Assembly (NCBI GenBank): GCA_964581605.1
Contig: CAZOPF010000011.1
Span: 1 to 64,000 of the forward strand
DNA length: 64,000 bases
Direction of reading: 5' to 3'
From: CAADGU01 sp964581605
GTDB taxonomy: Bacteria; Chloroflexota; Anaerolineae; Promineifilales; Promineifilaceae
The notes under the pieces are model-generated. The model saw nothing but the letters and a program-made list of their open reading frames with translations. It did no database searches and was not told the DNA's origin. Below, in pieces: positions 36,984 to 46,250 of this stretch. Every line of letters begins with the position of its first letter. The stretch's first letter is position 1. A program made the position numbers and the translations under genes.

Positions 36984-39482
36984 ATGAATGATCTGGCACC
37001 AACAACGATGATAGAGGACACGGCCGTACTGATGTCCCGTATTGACCAACTCAATGCGGAAGCATGGGCTATCCTCAAAGAAGAGCGAGAGCGTGCCCGT
37101 GCCCTCAGCCATGAAGCGGCCGATCTTTCCACCTCTGGCCCCTTTGCCCAAACCCCCTACAAACGCGGCATAGCCGAAAGTTTGCGCACCCGCAGCCGTA
37201 TCGCCGTGTACAGTGGCAATTATGAACATTCATTGTCACAGGCATTAGAAGCCCTGGCAATTTTTGAAGAGGAAAATTTGCCGGAGTTGATGGGTGATGT
37301 GTTGTATACCATCGCCTCCAACTACACGCTGCTGGGTAACTTATCGGCCAGCCTGGATGCTTACATGCAGCAGTTGGATGTGGCCGAGCGCACGGGCAAC
37401 CAGGAACAATATGCCATGGCGCTGTTAGGGTTGGGCAATCTGTATGGGGAGATGGATGATTATGCCAGCGCCCAATCATACAATGAGCGCAGTCTGGCCG
37501 CCTTTCGTCATTTAACCGGGCAGGAGTATTGGATTGCCCTCCTCCTTAATAACATTTGTTATAACTATTTTCAGCAGGGGGAGTATGAACAGGCTTTGGT
37601 ATGGGGTGAGGAGGGGCTGGCCTTTTGCCGGCGGCACGGGAATACCCGCGTTGAAGGGGTTATCTCCAATTCGATTGCGGAAATTTACATCCACCTGGAT
37701 AAACCGGGAATGGCGCTGCAATATCTGGAAACGGCCGTGGCCATTGCCAGCCAGGGTGATGATGCTGATATGGCCATTGAAAGTTTGAAATTGACCGGCG
37801 AGGTTTATTTCAAGCAGGGTAAGGCAGCCCAGGCATTGCCTTTTGTAGAGCAGGCGTTGGCGCTGGCCGAGCAGGCCAACCACAAACGCTGGATGTATGG
37901 CTGCCATCGCCTGCTGGCAGAAATATACCGGGCGTTAGGCTCTTTTGCTGACGCGCTGACCCATTTTGAGCAGTTTCACGCCATTTTAGAAACGGTACAT
38001 AGCGAAGAAGTCAACGAAAAGCTGAAGAATCTGGAAATTGTGCAGCGCACCCAGGCCGCCCAAAAAGAGGCTGAACTCTATGCGTCGTTGTATCAGGAAG
38101 AGCAGTCACGGCGGGTATTGGCAGAGACCATGCAGCGGGTGGGGGCGGCGCTGACCGGCTCGATTGAGTTGAAAGAGGTGTTGGATACGATCCTGGCGCA
38201 GTTGGCGCTGCTGGTGCCCTATGACCGCGTTTCGCTGTTAATGCGGCGGGGCAATGAACTGGAATTTGTGGCGATGCGTGGGTTTCCCACAGGCGAAGGC
38301 GCTCCGGCTGAGGAGCGATATGTGAACCAGCGTATACCACTTGATGCCGACCCCCATTCGCCCGATGTGTTTATGCGGATTTATCATTCCCGACGGCCGT
38401 TGGCATTGGTCAATCTGGCCGACTATGAAGGGTGGCAGCAGGTTTCCAATTTGCCGGTGCCAGGGGCCTGGCTGGGAATTCCACTCATTCACCGGGATGA
38501 AGTACGGGGCATGTTGTCATTGGTGCGTGAGGCGAGCATACCATATGATGAAGAGGCAATTGCGTTGGCGACGACATTTGGGGCAACGGCCGTTGTCGCT
38601 CTGGAAAATGCCCGCCTCTATAACCGCACCCGCCGTTTTAACGAACAACTGGAATATGAAGTCCGTCAGCGCACCCAGGCTTTGCAAGATGCGTATGAGC
38701 AATTGGAACGGCTGGACAAAGCTAAAGCGGACTTTATTGCCGTCACCGCCCATGAACTGCGCACGCCCATTACGGTGATCAAGGCATACAGCCAACTGCT
38801 GCAAAAGAAAGATGATAACAGTGGGGCGAATGAAAATATCATCACCGGCATCGTCAATGGCATCAACCGCCTGCATGAAATTGTAAACACGATGTTATGG
38901 ATGGTGAAAATTGACAGTAAGGCACTGGAGATTTTCCCGGAACCGCTGAACATGGTGGAGCTCATTGGGCAAATTGTCAAAGGGCTGGCCGAGGACGTGA
39001 CCGGCCGCAAACAGCGGGTGATTGTAGATGATTCGTTACTGTTACTGCCCTCTATCGTTGGCGATGAGGATGCGTTGAAGGTGGTGTTTGCCAACATTAT
39101 TGTGAACGCGATCAAATATACGCCAGATGGCGGGGAGATTCGGATTCACGGCCGTGCCTGGCAAACCCCACCCCAACCCGATCTGCCTACAGATGCTATT
39201 GCCATTATCGTTAGTGATAGCGGCATTGGTATTGCCCCAGAATCGTTAGAACTCATTTTCACCAAGTTTTACCAGACGGGGGAAGCCGCTTTTCATTCTT
39301 CGGGCAAGACCAAATTCAAGGGGGGTGGCCCCGGATTGGGGCTGGCGATTGCCCGGGGGATTATTGAGGCTCATCACGGCCGTTTGTGGGCGGAAAGCCC
39401 CGGCCACAATGAAAAAACGTGCCCCGGCAGCCACTTCTACACTGTCCTCCCCCGTACCCAGGCGACGAGAATCAAGCAGTAG
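36984..39482 (+). CDS. TPR-GAF cytoplasmic histidine kinase
   Basis: An 832-residue protein without membrane segments. Residues about 75-340 hold seven or so TPRs (ALLGLGNLYGEMDDYASAQ). A coiled coil (about 345-395) connects to a GAF domain (about 385-555; PYDRVSLLMRRGNELEFVAM). HisKA has VTAHELRTPITVIKAY (His near 590) and the ATPase has GIGIAPESLELIFTKFYQ and GGPGLGLAIARGIIEAHHG. The response regulator is not adjacent. It is divergent from mutS with about 170 bases between. Confidence 0.92.
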   Translation: MNDLAPTTMIEDTAVLMSRIDQLNAEAWAILKEERERARALSHEAADLSTSGPFAQTPYKRGIAESLRTRSRIAVYSGNYEHSLSQALEALAIFEEENLPELMGDVLYTIASNYTLLGNLSASLDAYMQQLDVAERTGNQEQYAMALLGLGNLYGEMDDYASAQSYNERSLAAFRHLTGQEYWIALLLNNICYNYFQQGEYEQALVWGEEGLAFCRRHGNTRVEGVISNSIAEIYIHLDKPGMALQYLETAVAIASQGDDADMAIESLKLTGEVYFKQGKAAQALPFVEQALALAEQANHKRWMYGCHRLLAEIYRALGSFADALTHFEQFHAILETVHSEEVNEKLKNLEIVQRTQAAQKEAELYASLYQEEQSRRVLAETMQRVGAALTGSIELKEVLDTILAQLALLVPYDRVSLLMRRGNELEFVAMRGFPTGEGAPAEERYVNQRIPLDADPHSPDVFMRIYHSRRPLALVNLADYEGWQQVSNLPVPGAWLGIPLIHRDEVRGMLSLVREASIPYDEEAIALATTFGATAVVALENARLYNRTRRFNEQLEYEVRQRTQALQDAYEQLERLDKAKADFIAVTAHELRTPITVIKAYSQLLQKKDDNSGANENIITGIVNGINRLHEIVNTMLWMVKIDSKALEIFPEPLNMVELIGQIVKGLAEDVTGRKQRVIVDDSLLLLPSIVGDEDALKVVFANIIVNAIKYTPDGGEIRIHGRAWQTPPQPDLPTDAIAIIVSDSGIGIAPESLELIFTKFYQTGEAAFHSSGKTKFKGGGPGLGLAIARGIIEAHHGRLWAESPGHNEKTCPGSHFYTVLPRTQATRIKQ

Positions 39483-39544
39483 CAGGTGGCAAGTTGCATG
39501 TGGCAAGTGAAACAACCTGCAACCTGCTACTTGCCACCTGCCAC
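39481..39544. repeat. GGTGGCAAGTT inverted heptamer repeat
   Basis: GGTGGCAAGTTGCATGTGGCA is followed by GCAACCTGCTACTTGCCACCTGCC, mostly complementary. It lies between convergent genes and could serve both as a transcript end. Confidence 0.65.
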
Positions 39545-40087
39545 TCACTCTTTTTGCTGACTGAGCCAGCTCTCTAACTGTTTTTGGTGCCGTTGTTCCA
39601 GTTTAGTCAACGGCCGTCGCCCCTTCATCAACAAATGCGCCTGCTCATAGGTCAGCCCTTCTTCTCGCATCAAATAGGCCGCTAACAAAGTGGCTGAGCG
39701 TCCCCGCCCTTTGGCACAGTGAACCAGGATGGATCGCCCGGCTTTGGCCTGCTCCGCCATCCAATCCACCCCCTCCGTCAAAATCTCCGGTGCGGGTACA
39801 GTAATATCCAGCACTTTGAGTTGGATATGTTGAATCCCGTGCTGCTCGTAAAAAGCCAGGTCATCTTCTCGTTCAGCGCGAATGTTGACCACCGCCCCAA
39901 TTTCATGGTGCAGGAGAAACTGATAATCTCGTTCGTATGTTGGCGCACCGCCCAGCCAGAGCACAGTTGTAATGTCCTCATGCGGTGTGATCTGCGTAAA
40001 CCAGACATGCCCCATGATTTCCTCATAGGTATAACGGATAGCCGGGTATAACTTGTCAAAAGCCGCATGAAACGGATTAATACTCAT
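39545..40087 (-). CDS. Dual-specificity protein phosphatase-like protein
   Basis: A 180-residue protein with the CX5R signature HCAKGRGRS (C124, R130) and a likely general acid D94 in VLDITVP. The arrangement WLGGAPT near 45 and the AYLMREEGLT helix after the signature match the dual-specificity/PTPMT1-like group. Substrate could be a phosphoprotein or a phospholipid. It starts two bases after the stop of the small membrane protein gene, so it is probably co-translated. Confidence 0.87.
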   Translation of the reverse strand: MSINPFHAAFDKLYPAIRYTYEEIMGHVWFTQITPHEDITTVLWLGGAPTYERDYQFLLHHEIGAVVNIRAEREDDLAFYEQHGIQHIQLKVLDITVPAPEILTEGVDWMAEQAKAGRSILVHCAKGRGRSATLLAAYLMREEGLTYEQAHLLMKGRRPLTKLEQRHQKQLESWLSQQKE

Positions 40088-40088
40088 G

Positions 40089-40355
40089 TTATTTCTCTTC
40101 GTGTGCTGTCAGCCACCAACTGGCAATAAGAGCGATCCAGGCCCCCAGGCTGGCGCTAAACAGGTGTAATGCTCCCAGGTTGAGCAGTTCCAGGTTAACA
40201 AAATCACCGATCAAATGGCCGAGGGCAAACCCCACCCAGGCTGCCAGCACATAGAGGATAATGCGCCGCGCCGGACCACCCATAATCAAATGAAAACCTG
40301 CACCATAGGCCGTCGCCAGCAAGAAACCCAATATCACCCCGGAAGCGTTGACCAT
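40089..40355 (-). CDS. Small membrane protein of unknown function
   Basis: An 88-residue protein with three hydrophobic segments (about 5-25, 30-50, 60-80). No family recognised. The gene ends one base before the phosphatase start; it lies downstream of mnmA. Its role may be linked to the phosphatase. Confidence 0.7.
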   Translation of the reverse strand: MVNASGVILGFLLATAYGAGFHLIMGGPARRIILYVLAAWVGFALGHLIGDFVNLELLNLGALHLFSASLGAWIALIASWWLTAHEEK

Positions 40356-40377
40356 GCCGTCTCACTTTTTGCGATTA

Positions 40378-41517
40378 TTAGACATCTGATTTCTCAAAGA
40401 AACCGGATGTCTGGTATTCACTCAATCCCTCAACTTCGGCAATAATGCCGCCGCCTAACACCGTATCGCCGTCATAAAATACGGCCGCCTGCCCGGCGGT
40501 GATGCCAAAGACGGGTTCATGGAAGGTGCAATGCACCTGGTCGTCGCCCATACCTTCCACCATACCCTCAACTGCTCTGGCCTTGTACCGGATTTTGATT
40601 TGTACGGGGAGGGGGTGGGGGGGAGTACGGCCGTTGACCCAATTCACATCCCGCGCCACCAATGTTTGCCGCCCCAACTCTTCATGCGTGCCCACAATCA
40701 GCGCGTTTTGGGCCACATCCTTGCGCAGCACAAACACCGGCTGCCCGGTGGTAATGCCCAGCCCCTTGCGCTGGCCGATGGTATAAAACGCCAGCCCCTC
40801 ATGCTGGCCCAATTCCTGCCCGGCCATATCCAGAATCGGGCCGGGGCGTGCCGCCCGCTGGCTATACTCCCGCAAAAAGCGGCGGTAATCCCCATCACCC
40901 AGAAAGCACAAATCCTGGCTCTCATCCTTGCTGGCCACAGGCAGGCCAAACTTCCGCGCCAATTCCCGCACTTCTGCCTTGGTGTACTCACCCACCGGAA
41001 AAAGCAGGTGCGCCAGGTGTTCTTGTGTCAGCATGTGCAGCACATAGGACTGGTCTTTATGTTCGTCCACCCCTTTACGAATCTCGTAGCCAGTGGATGT
41101 GTGTACCACACGGGCATAATGGCCGGTTGCCAGATAGTCAGCGTCCAGCGCCAGCGCCCGCTCCAGCAGGTAGGTGAAACGGATTTGCCGATTACACTCC
41201 ACGCAGGGATTGGGCGTGCGCCCCAGTTCATGCTGGTCAATGAAAAACTGCACAATGGCCTGGCGAAAATGCGTTTGCACATCCACCACGTAAAAGGGAA
41301 TGCCCAGCAGCCCGGCTACGCGGCGGGCGTCAGCCATCTGGTCGGGGGTGCAGCAGCGGTTGAGCGGCGCGGCCGTGCCCATGCCCGGCTCGCTCCACAG
41401 CCGCATCATCATGCCGATGACCTCGTAGCCCTGCTCCTTCAGCAGCGCCGCCGCCACCGAACTATCCACCCCACCGCTCATGGCGACAACTACTCGCTTG
41501 CCTATCCTTGTGTTCAT
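40378..41517 (-). CDS. mnmA: tRNA-specific 2-thiouridylase
   Basis: A 379-residue enzyme that thiolates U34 of Lys, Glu and Gln tRNAs. P-loop SGGVDSS (14-20), catalytic C105 in NPCVECNR and C204 in SQDLCFLGDG, LATGHYARV (129-137), all as expected; length is normal. Sulfur donors are probably a cysteine desulfurase elsewhere; the rhodanese at 33764 is a possible but unproven contributor. Confidence 0.96.
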   Translation of the reverse strand: MNTRIGKRVVVAMSGGVDSSVAAALLKEQGYEVIGMMMRLWSEPGMGTAAPLNRCCTPDQMADARRVAGLLGIPFYVVDVQTHFRQAIVQFFIDQHELGRTPNPCVECNRQIRFTYLLERALALDADYLATGHYARVVHTSTGYEIRKGVDEHKDQSYVLHMLTQEHLAHLLFPVGEYTKAEVRELARKFGLPVASKDESQDLCFLGDGDYRRFLREYSQRAARPGPILDMAGQELGQHEGLAFYTIGQRKGLGITTGQPVFVLRKDVAQNALIVGTHEELGRQTLVARDVNWVNGRTPPHPLPVQIKIRYKARAVEGMVEGMGDDQVHCTFHEPVFGITAGQAAVFYDGDTVLGGGIIAEVEGLSEYQTSGFFEKSDV

Positions 41518-41608
41518 AATCAGTGGGGGAGTATGCCATGAGATGAGAGCTTTGTCATCAAATAGTTCATTTGCTCATGGTACACAATGCCACGCCCATC
41601 AACTGGCT

Positions 41609-42319
41609 TTATTGCCTGTTTACAATCTCTATCTCCTGGCGCAGTTTCACGATGGAATCGGGTGGGTAATACCCTTTGCGCAGGCTGACGTTGGCGTAAA
41701 TGAGCGTGCGCGGGGCCACCAGGCAGCCGGGGTTGAGGACGGCGTTGCAGCCGGTTTGCACATCGTCCCCCAGGATGGCGCCCAGTTTTGACAGGCCAGT
41801 GTCATAGGTACGGCCGTCCACCCCAATCTGTATCGTCGGTCGTTTGCCCGTCATCGGGTCTTTGTCGCTTAACATGCCCAGGTTGCTCAACTTCGTTCCC
41901 GCGCCCAAATTCACTCGCCGCCCCAAAATCGAATCCCCTACATAATTAAAGTGAGGCGCGTGCGCTCCTGGCAGCAACAACGCATTTTTCGCCTCGGTGT
42001 CGTGGCCGAAGATAGCTCCGGCGCAGATGATCACCTCTTCACGCACAAAAGCGCCATGCCGTACCACGGCGCCTGGCCCAATGTAAGCCGGGCCAAGAAT
42101 ATAGGCCCCTGGTTCCACCCGCGCTCCTTCCGCAATATAAATCGGGCGGTCGCTCAGGTATGCGCCGGGCATCACCTGCCCCAAAATGGTTTGCCGGCCG
42201 CCCGTCAGCCGGGCCACATGCTCCTTGATATGCGCCAACGCCTGCCACACATAGTCACAGCCCGCAAAAAACACGGCCGTTTCCCCATCCAGTTCAAAAA
42301 AAGCTTCTGGTCGTAACAT
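41609..42319 (-). CDS. Left-handed beta-helix protein, UDP-sugar pyrophosphorylase-like
   Basis: A 236-residue protein from MLRPEAFFELDGET at 42319, with GAGGAA five bases upstream. Hexapeptide repeats fill the sequence (IAEGARVEPGAYILGPAYIG), and a C-terminal segment LNPGCLVAPRTLIYANVSL resembles the acyltransferase half of GlmU-like proteins. The nucleotidyltransferase half is absent, so it could be an acyltransferase or a sensor of activated sugars. Start chosen by ribosome-binding site; the longer frame covers spacer repeat. Confidence 0.75.
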   Translation of the reverse strand: MLRPEAFFELDGETAVFFAGCDYVWQALAHIKEHVARLTGGRQTILGQVMPGAYLSDRPIYIAEGARVEPGAYILGPAYIGPGAVVRHGAFVREEVIICAGAIFGHDTEAKNALLLPGAHAPHFNYVGDSILGRRVNLGAGTKLSNLGMLSDKDPMTGKRPTIQIGVDGRTYDTGLSKLGAILGDDVQTGCNAVLNPGCLVAPRTLIYANVSLRKGYYPPDSIVKLRQEIEIVNRQ

Positions 42320-42388
42320 GTTTCCTCGTGATGCGTGATGCGTGATACCGGATGCGCCGAGGGTCACGCATCACGTATCCCGCATCAC
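42320..42388. repeat. GTGATGC heptamer inverted repeat
   Basis: TGATGCG units and the complementary TCACGCATCACG units surround CCGAGGG. The second arm overlaps the last codons of the SGNH lipoprotein gene. Confidence 0.7.
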
Positions 42389-43210
42389 GGCTTGTAAGGC
42401 CACTGGCAGCGCCAACTCCACCCAGGCCGTATACATTTTGCCAGAGGGGTGCAGCCCATCGTCGGCAATAAGGCTGGGGTCGGTGGTGGCCTGGCGGGAC
42501 ACGGCCGTGACATCCACATACCACACCCCCGCCTGCTCCGCTTCTGCCCGGTTGATGGCATTAAAGGCGTCAATCTCGGCGGCAATTGCTGCCGCGTCCA
42601 GCCGGGCGGCAAATGGCGTCACGCCCCAATCGGGGATGGACAGCACCATCACCCGCGCCGGGTCGCCTCCGGCAAAGGCAATGGCCTGTTGCAGCAGGTC
42701 GGCAAACTGTGCCCGGTACTCTTCCTGGCTGCGCCCCCGGTACTGGTTGTTCACGCCAATCAGCAGGGAGACCAGATCATATGGCCCTCGTGGCGACGCA
42801 GCTTGAATACCTGCCGCCAGTTCATCCGTTGTCCAGCCCGTTTTGGCAATGATCTCCGGGGCTGCCATGCGGATGCCCTGCTCTTGTAAACGAGCGGCTA
42901 ACTGAACGGGCCACCGTTCGGCTTCAGCCACACGTTCGCCGATGGTATAAGAATCACCCAATGCTAAAAATCTCATTTCTCTCTCCATGATGGTCGGGGT
43001 AAGGGGGATAGTGGCCGCCGTTGGGGATGGGGTGGTGGTGGGTGTTTGTGTGGGCATTGTTGTCATGGTGGGGGCGGGCACGGCCGTTGCCATCACTCCA
43101 TCACATCCCATCAGGAAAAAGATCAATCCGCTCAGGACGCAAAGAGACGCGAAGGAAAAGTTTCTTCTTGCCTCCTTTGTCCTTTTTGTCCCTTTGCGTC
43201 TTTGCGTCAA
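42371..43210 (-). CDS. SGNH/GDSL-type lipoprotein hydrolase
   Basis: A 279-residue protein from TTG at 43210. Basic residues, a hydrophobic run and lipobox FLMGC indicate lipidation; a Pro/Thr-rich linker follows and then the SGNH domain: catalytic Ser in ALGDSYT, Asn in IGVNNQYRG, Asp/His in DGLHPSG. The TTG overlaps the TGA of the upstream amidase gene (TTGA), consistent with coupled translation, which decided the start. The linker-encoding part is a low-complexity repeat. An esterase or lipase acting at the cell surface is likely. Confidence 0.75.
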   Translation of the reverse strand: MTQRRKGTKRTKEARRNFSFASLCVLSGLIFFLMGCDGVMATAVPAPTMTTMPTQTPTTTPSPTAATIPLTPTIMEREMRFLALGDSYTIGERVAEAERWPVQLAARLQEQGIRMAAPEIIAKTGWTTDELAAGIQAASPRGPYDLVSLLIGVNNQYRGRSQEEYRAQFADLLQQAIAFAGGDPARVMVLSIPDWGVTPFAARLDAAAIAAEIDAFNAINRAEAEQAGVWYVDVTAVSRQATTDPSLIADDGLHPSGKMYTAWVELALPVALQAVMRDT

Positions 43211-44505
43211 TACCTTAAAACCTCTTCGATCTGCCCCGCAAAACCGAGCAATTCCTCGTCTGCATACCAATGCCCGGTTAGCTGCAAACCAAGCGGCAAA
43301 CCGGCGGCGTCTTTTCCGGCGGGCAGCGTCACCGTGGGCAGGCCACTGTGTGTCCAGGGCAAATTCATCACCGGATCGCCGGTGCTGTCCAGCCCGGCAG
43401 GAGCGGGGCCAACGGCTGGCGGTGACAACCAGCCATCCAGCCCATGGGCAAACATCAAGTCAGTAAGCTGGCTGCGTAGCTGGCTGCGCCCGGCTAAGGC
43501 CATCGTTAGCTGCTCTTTGTCAATTTGCTGTCCACGTTGGATCAGGTCTCTAGTTTTTTCATGGTACAGGGTGCCATGTTCACGGAACCAATCCCGATGG
43601 GTGCGGGCGGCTTCGGCGGCCACAATCAGGTTGTGCCGGGCATAAATCTCGTCAAAATCGGCCATTGCGGGCACATCTACCAGGGTAAAACCAGCGTCGC
43701 GCAGTTGGGCGCATACCTGGCCAAAATGGGTCAGGGCGGCTGCTGTTGCCCGTTCCAGATATGGCCCGGTGGGAATGCCTAGCACGGGGCGGTGGGCAGG
43801 CGCAGCCATTGTTGGATCCCAATCCGCACAAAGCAGGGAAGCCGCCATTTTTATGCCGGCTACATCGGCCGTAAAGCCACCAATATGATCCAGTGAAGTG
43901 GACAAGGGGATAACGCCGGCCCTGGAGATGCGGTCATAGGATGGTTTGTAACCCACCACGCCACAAAAGGCGGCCGGGCGGTTGATGGAGCCAATGGTTT
44001 GGGTGCCCAACGCCAATGGGCACAACCCGGCGGCTACGGCCGCCGCCGAGCCGCTACTCGAACCGCCGGGTGTATGCGCCGGGTTGTGTGGGTTGCGGGT
44101 GGGGCCGGGGGCAAAATAAGCAAATTCGGTGGTCACGGTTTTGCCCATAATGAGTGCCCCGGCACGGCGCAATGCGGTGACGCTGGCGGCTTCTTCGCCC
44201 TGTAAAATGCGGGTGGGCAGGCGGCTACCGGCCTGGGTTTCAAACCCTTTGACGTGGAAGATGTCTTTGACGCCGATGGGGACGCCGAAGAGCGACGGCC
44301 GTTGCCCTGGATTGGGATATTTTTCTAGCAAGGTACGCGCTTCCTGCTCCAATCGGTGAAAACGGTTTTTTTCGGGCACAAACGCCAGCACCTGCGGCTC
44401 ACGCTCATTAAAATGAGTCATCAACTGGTTGAGATAATCGGTTAAAGACACTTCACCAGAGCGAAGCGCAGTAACCAGGGTGGGGAGAGAGGTGGGCGTA
44501 GTCAT
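43207..44505 (-). CDS. Amidase (amidase signature family)
   Basis: A 432-residue protein with a Ser-cisSer-Lys triad: K80 in PIGVKD, the GGSSSGSAAAVA loop (148-159) and nucleophile S173 in TQTIGSINRP. Like GatA or small-molecule amidases; it is not near gatB/gatC and the family motif DTGGSIR reads QTIGSIN, so a catabolic amidase is more likely. It lies directly before the Cox-like subunit genes on the minus strand, separated by a MITE-like element. Confidence 0.87.
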   Translation of the reverse strand: MTTPTSLPTLVTALRSGEVSLTDYLNQLMTHFNEREPQVLAFVPEKNRFHRLEQEARTLLEKYPNPGQRPSLFGVPIGVKDIFHVKGFETQAGSRLPTRILQGEEAASVTALRRAGALIMGKTVTTEFAYFAPGPTRNPHNPAHTPGGSSSGSAAAVAAGLCPLALGTQTIGSINRPAAFCGVVGYKPSYDRISRAGVIPLSTSLDHIGGFTADVAGIKMAASLLCADWDPTMAAPAHRPVLGIPTGPYLERATAAALTHFGQVCAQLRDAGFTLVDVPAMADFDEIYARHNLIVAAEAARTHRDWFREHGTLYHEKTRDLIQRGQQIDKEQLTMALAGRSQLRSQLTDLMFAHGLDGWLSPPAVGPAPAGLDSTGDPVMNLPWTHSGLPTVTLPAGKDAAGLPLGLQLTGHWYADEELLGFAGQIEEVLRY

Positions 44506-44534
44506 AGCCAGGTGAAATTGTCAATTGCCAATTG

Positions 44535-44643
44535 TTAAGTGAGTGTCCAGAAATAAGTTCCCTGTGGGAGCGCGGGCACCCTGCTCGCTGCGGACAAGAT
44601 GTCCGCGCTCCAAATCGGCAAGTAATTTTTAGACGCTCACTAA
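44535..44643 (+). mobile_element. MITE-like element with GC-rich hairpin core (copy E)
   Basis: A 109-bp element. The left end TTAAGTGAGTGTCCAGAAAT and the complement of the right end, TTAGTGAGCGTCTAAAAATT, match the ends of copy C, yet the core is unrelated: GGGAGCGCGGGCACCCTGCT and GCGGACAAGATGTCCGC with a 9-bp GGAGCGCGG stem. It separates the amidase and CoxS-like genes. Confidence 0.75.
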
Positions 44644-45116
44644 TTTCCAATTCGTCCGGCAGCCAGGAGAACTGCATCTACGATGTGCTGGTAGCCGGTG
44701 CAGCGGCACAGATTGCCAGACAGAGCTTCGCGCACTGCGGTTTCTGTCGGCTGCGGATTTTCGGCCAGGAATGGCAGCAGGGTCATTAAGATGCCGGGGG
44801 TGCAAAAGCCGCATTGCAGGCCGTGTGAATCCCAGAATGCCTGCTGTAAGGGATGCAGATCATCCATGCTCTGCGCCAGCCCTTCTACGGTCATAATCTC
44901 GTGGCCGTTGGCCTGCACGGCAAACAGGAGGCAGGAACGTACCGGCTGCCCATCAAACAAAACGGTACACGCGCCGCAGACGCCATGTTCGCAGCCGACG
45001 TGTGTGCCCGTCAACCCCAACTCGTGCCGTAAAAAGTCGCTTAATAACAGACGGGGCTCCATTGTGCGTTCCTCGGTTTTCCCGTTGACGGTAATCGAAA
45101 TCGTGTGGTTGCTCAT
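44640..45116 (-). CDS. CoxS-like 2Fe-2S subunit of a molybdenum hydroxylase
   Basis: A 158-residue protein from MSNHTISITVNGKTEE. It has the plant-type ligands (CEHGVCGACTVLFDGQPVRSC split around 41-62) and the second cluster CGFCTPG and CRCTGY. This fits the small subunit of carbon monoxide/xanthine dehydrogenase-type enzymes. The FAD subunit precedes it; the large molybdopterin subunit is not in the window. Its stop lies only a few bases inside the end of the MITE-like element. Confidence 0.93.
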   Translation of the reverse strand: MSNHTISITVNGKTEERTMEPRLLLSDFLRHELGLTGTHVGCEHGVCGACTVLFDGQPVRSCLLFAVQANGHEIMTVEGLAQSMDDLHPLQQAFWDSHGLQCGFCTPGILMTLLPFLAENPQPTETAVREALSGNLCRCTGYQHIVDAVLLAAGRIGN

Positions 45117-45145
45117 AGGAGATACATTCGGGCAATAAGGAATTC

Positions 45146-46021
45146 TCAGGCGTTTGCCGCGTGGGTAAATGCCTGCTGTAATACGTGCATGGTTAGCACT
45201 TTTGCCAGGTGACGTTTGTAGTCGGCGGTGGCGTGGATGTCGGTGGTGGGGGTGATTTCTTGTTGGGCGGTGTGGGCAACGGCCGTGAATAATTCTTTGC
45301 CCGCTTGCTCCCCCGCCAACAAAGCGGCGGCTTGCGTGGCGCGGATGGGCGTATCGCCGGCATTCAGGTAAACCAGCCGGGCGGCCGTGCAAATCCCCCG
45401 CTCGTCCACCGTAACGACGGCTGCCACCCCGCTGAGGGCATAATCGCCGTGCCGCCGGGCGACTTCGGTGAAGGCGGCGCCGGTGCGCGGCGGCAGGGGT
45501 GGCAGTTCGATTTCGGTCAGGATTTCATCGTCGGTGCAGGCGGTGGCAAAGAGGCCGGTGTAAAAGTCACGGCCGTGTACCCATCGTTCGCTACCCGTTT
45601 TTTGTAGTTTGACACGGCCGTGCAGCGCCAGCAGAATCACTGGCAATTCGGCGGCGGGGTCGGCATGGGCCAGGCTACCGCCCATGGTGCCCCGGTTGCG
45701 AATTTGTGGATGGGCGATGTAGGGCATGGTTTCATGTAGCAGCGGCGCATATTGGGCGATGAGCGGGTGATGTTCCAGTGTGCGCTGCCGGGTCATACAG
45801 CCGATGCGCATACGGCCGTCATTCTCCCGCCGCAGATAATCCAGTTCGGGAATGCCGTTCAAATCCACCAGCACCCCCGGCTGGGCCAGCCGAAAATTCA
45901 TCACCGGCACCAGACTTTGCCCACCGGCCAGCAATTTAGCGTCAGAACCGTGTTGGTGGACGGCCGTTAACGCCTCTGCTAACGATGTAGGCGCGATGTA
46001 TTCAAACGGGGCTGGTTTCAT
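45146..46021 (-). CDS. CoxM-like FAD subunit of a molybdenum hydroxylase
   Basis: A 291-residue protein with FAD-binding AGGQSLVPVMNFRLAQP (32-48) and TMGGSLAHADPAAELP (near 110), and a C-terminal CO-dehydrogenase flavoprotein domain. Next to the CoxS-like gene, so together they form two of three subunits of a xanthine/CO dehydrogenase-family enzyme. An adjacent large subunit is missing. The substrate is unknown; the amidase downstream suggests a nitrogen heterocycle or amide. Confidence 0.93.
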   Translation of the reverse strand: MKPAPFEYIAPTSLAEALTAVHQHGSDAKLLAGGQSLVPVMNFRLAQPGVLVDLNGIPELDYLRRENDGRMRIGCMTRQRTLEHHPLIAQYAPLLHETMPYIAHPQIRNRGTMGGSLAHADPAAELPVILLALHGRVKLQKTGSERWVHGRDFYTGLFATACTDDEILTEIELPPLPPRTGAAFTEVARRHGDYALSGVAAVVTVDERGICTAARLVYLNAGDTPIRATQAAALLAGEQAGKELFTAVAHTAQQEITPTTDIHATADYKRHLAKVLTMHVLQQAFTHAANA

Positions 46022-46250
46022 TCTGCGTTCCTTTTGCTGTGTAGTCCGTAGTTCATCATCCGTAACTCGTGATCGGTTGCCCGATTACCGTTCACCGATG
46101 ACTGATTACCGGTGCAGGCACGGCCGTTTGCCGAAAACCGGGACGCTTCATAAGATATTGTATCTCGATATTTTCAAGCAGTCATACGCGGTCCATATCT
46201 CTGCACCTCCGCGTCTCTGCGTTCAATATATTGTTTGAGGAGATAGGGCG
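46022..46250. repeat. Divergent spacer with mixed short repeats
   Basis: A 229-base gap with CGATTACCG-type units near 46080-46115 and a GCACCTCCGCGTCTCTGCG segment near 46205. No promoter convincing. GAGGAG precedes the CoA-transferase start. Confidence 0.55.

Noticed and set aside
40519..41541. A 340-residue frame on the + strand opposite mnmA
   Set aside because: It lies wholly over the clearly identified mnmA, has no family features and a composition typical of antisense of a GC-rich gene.
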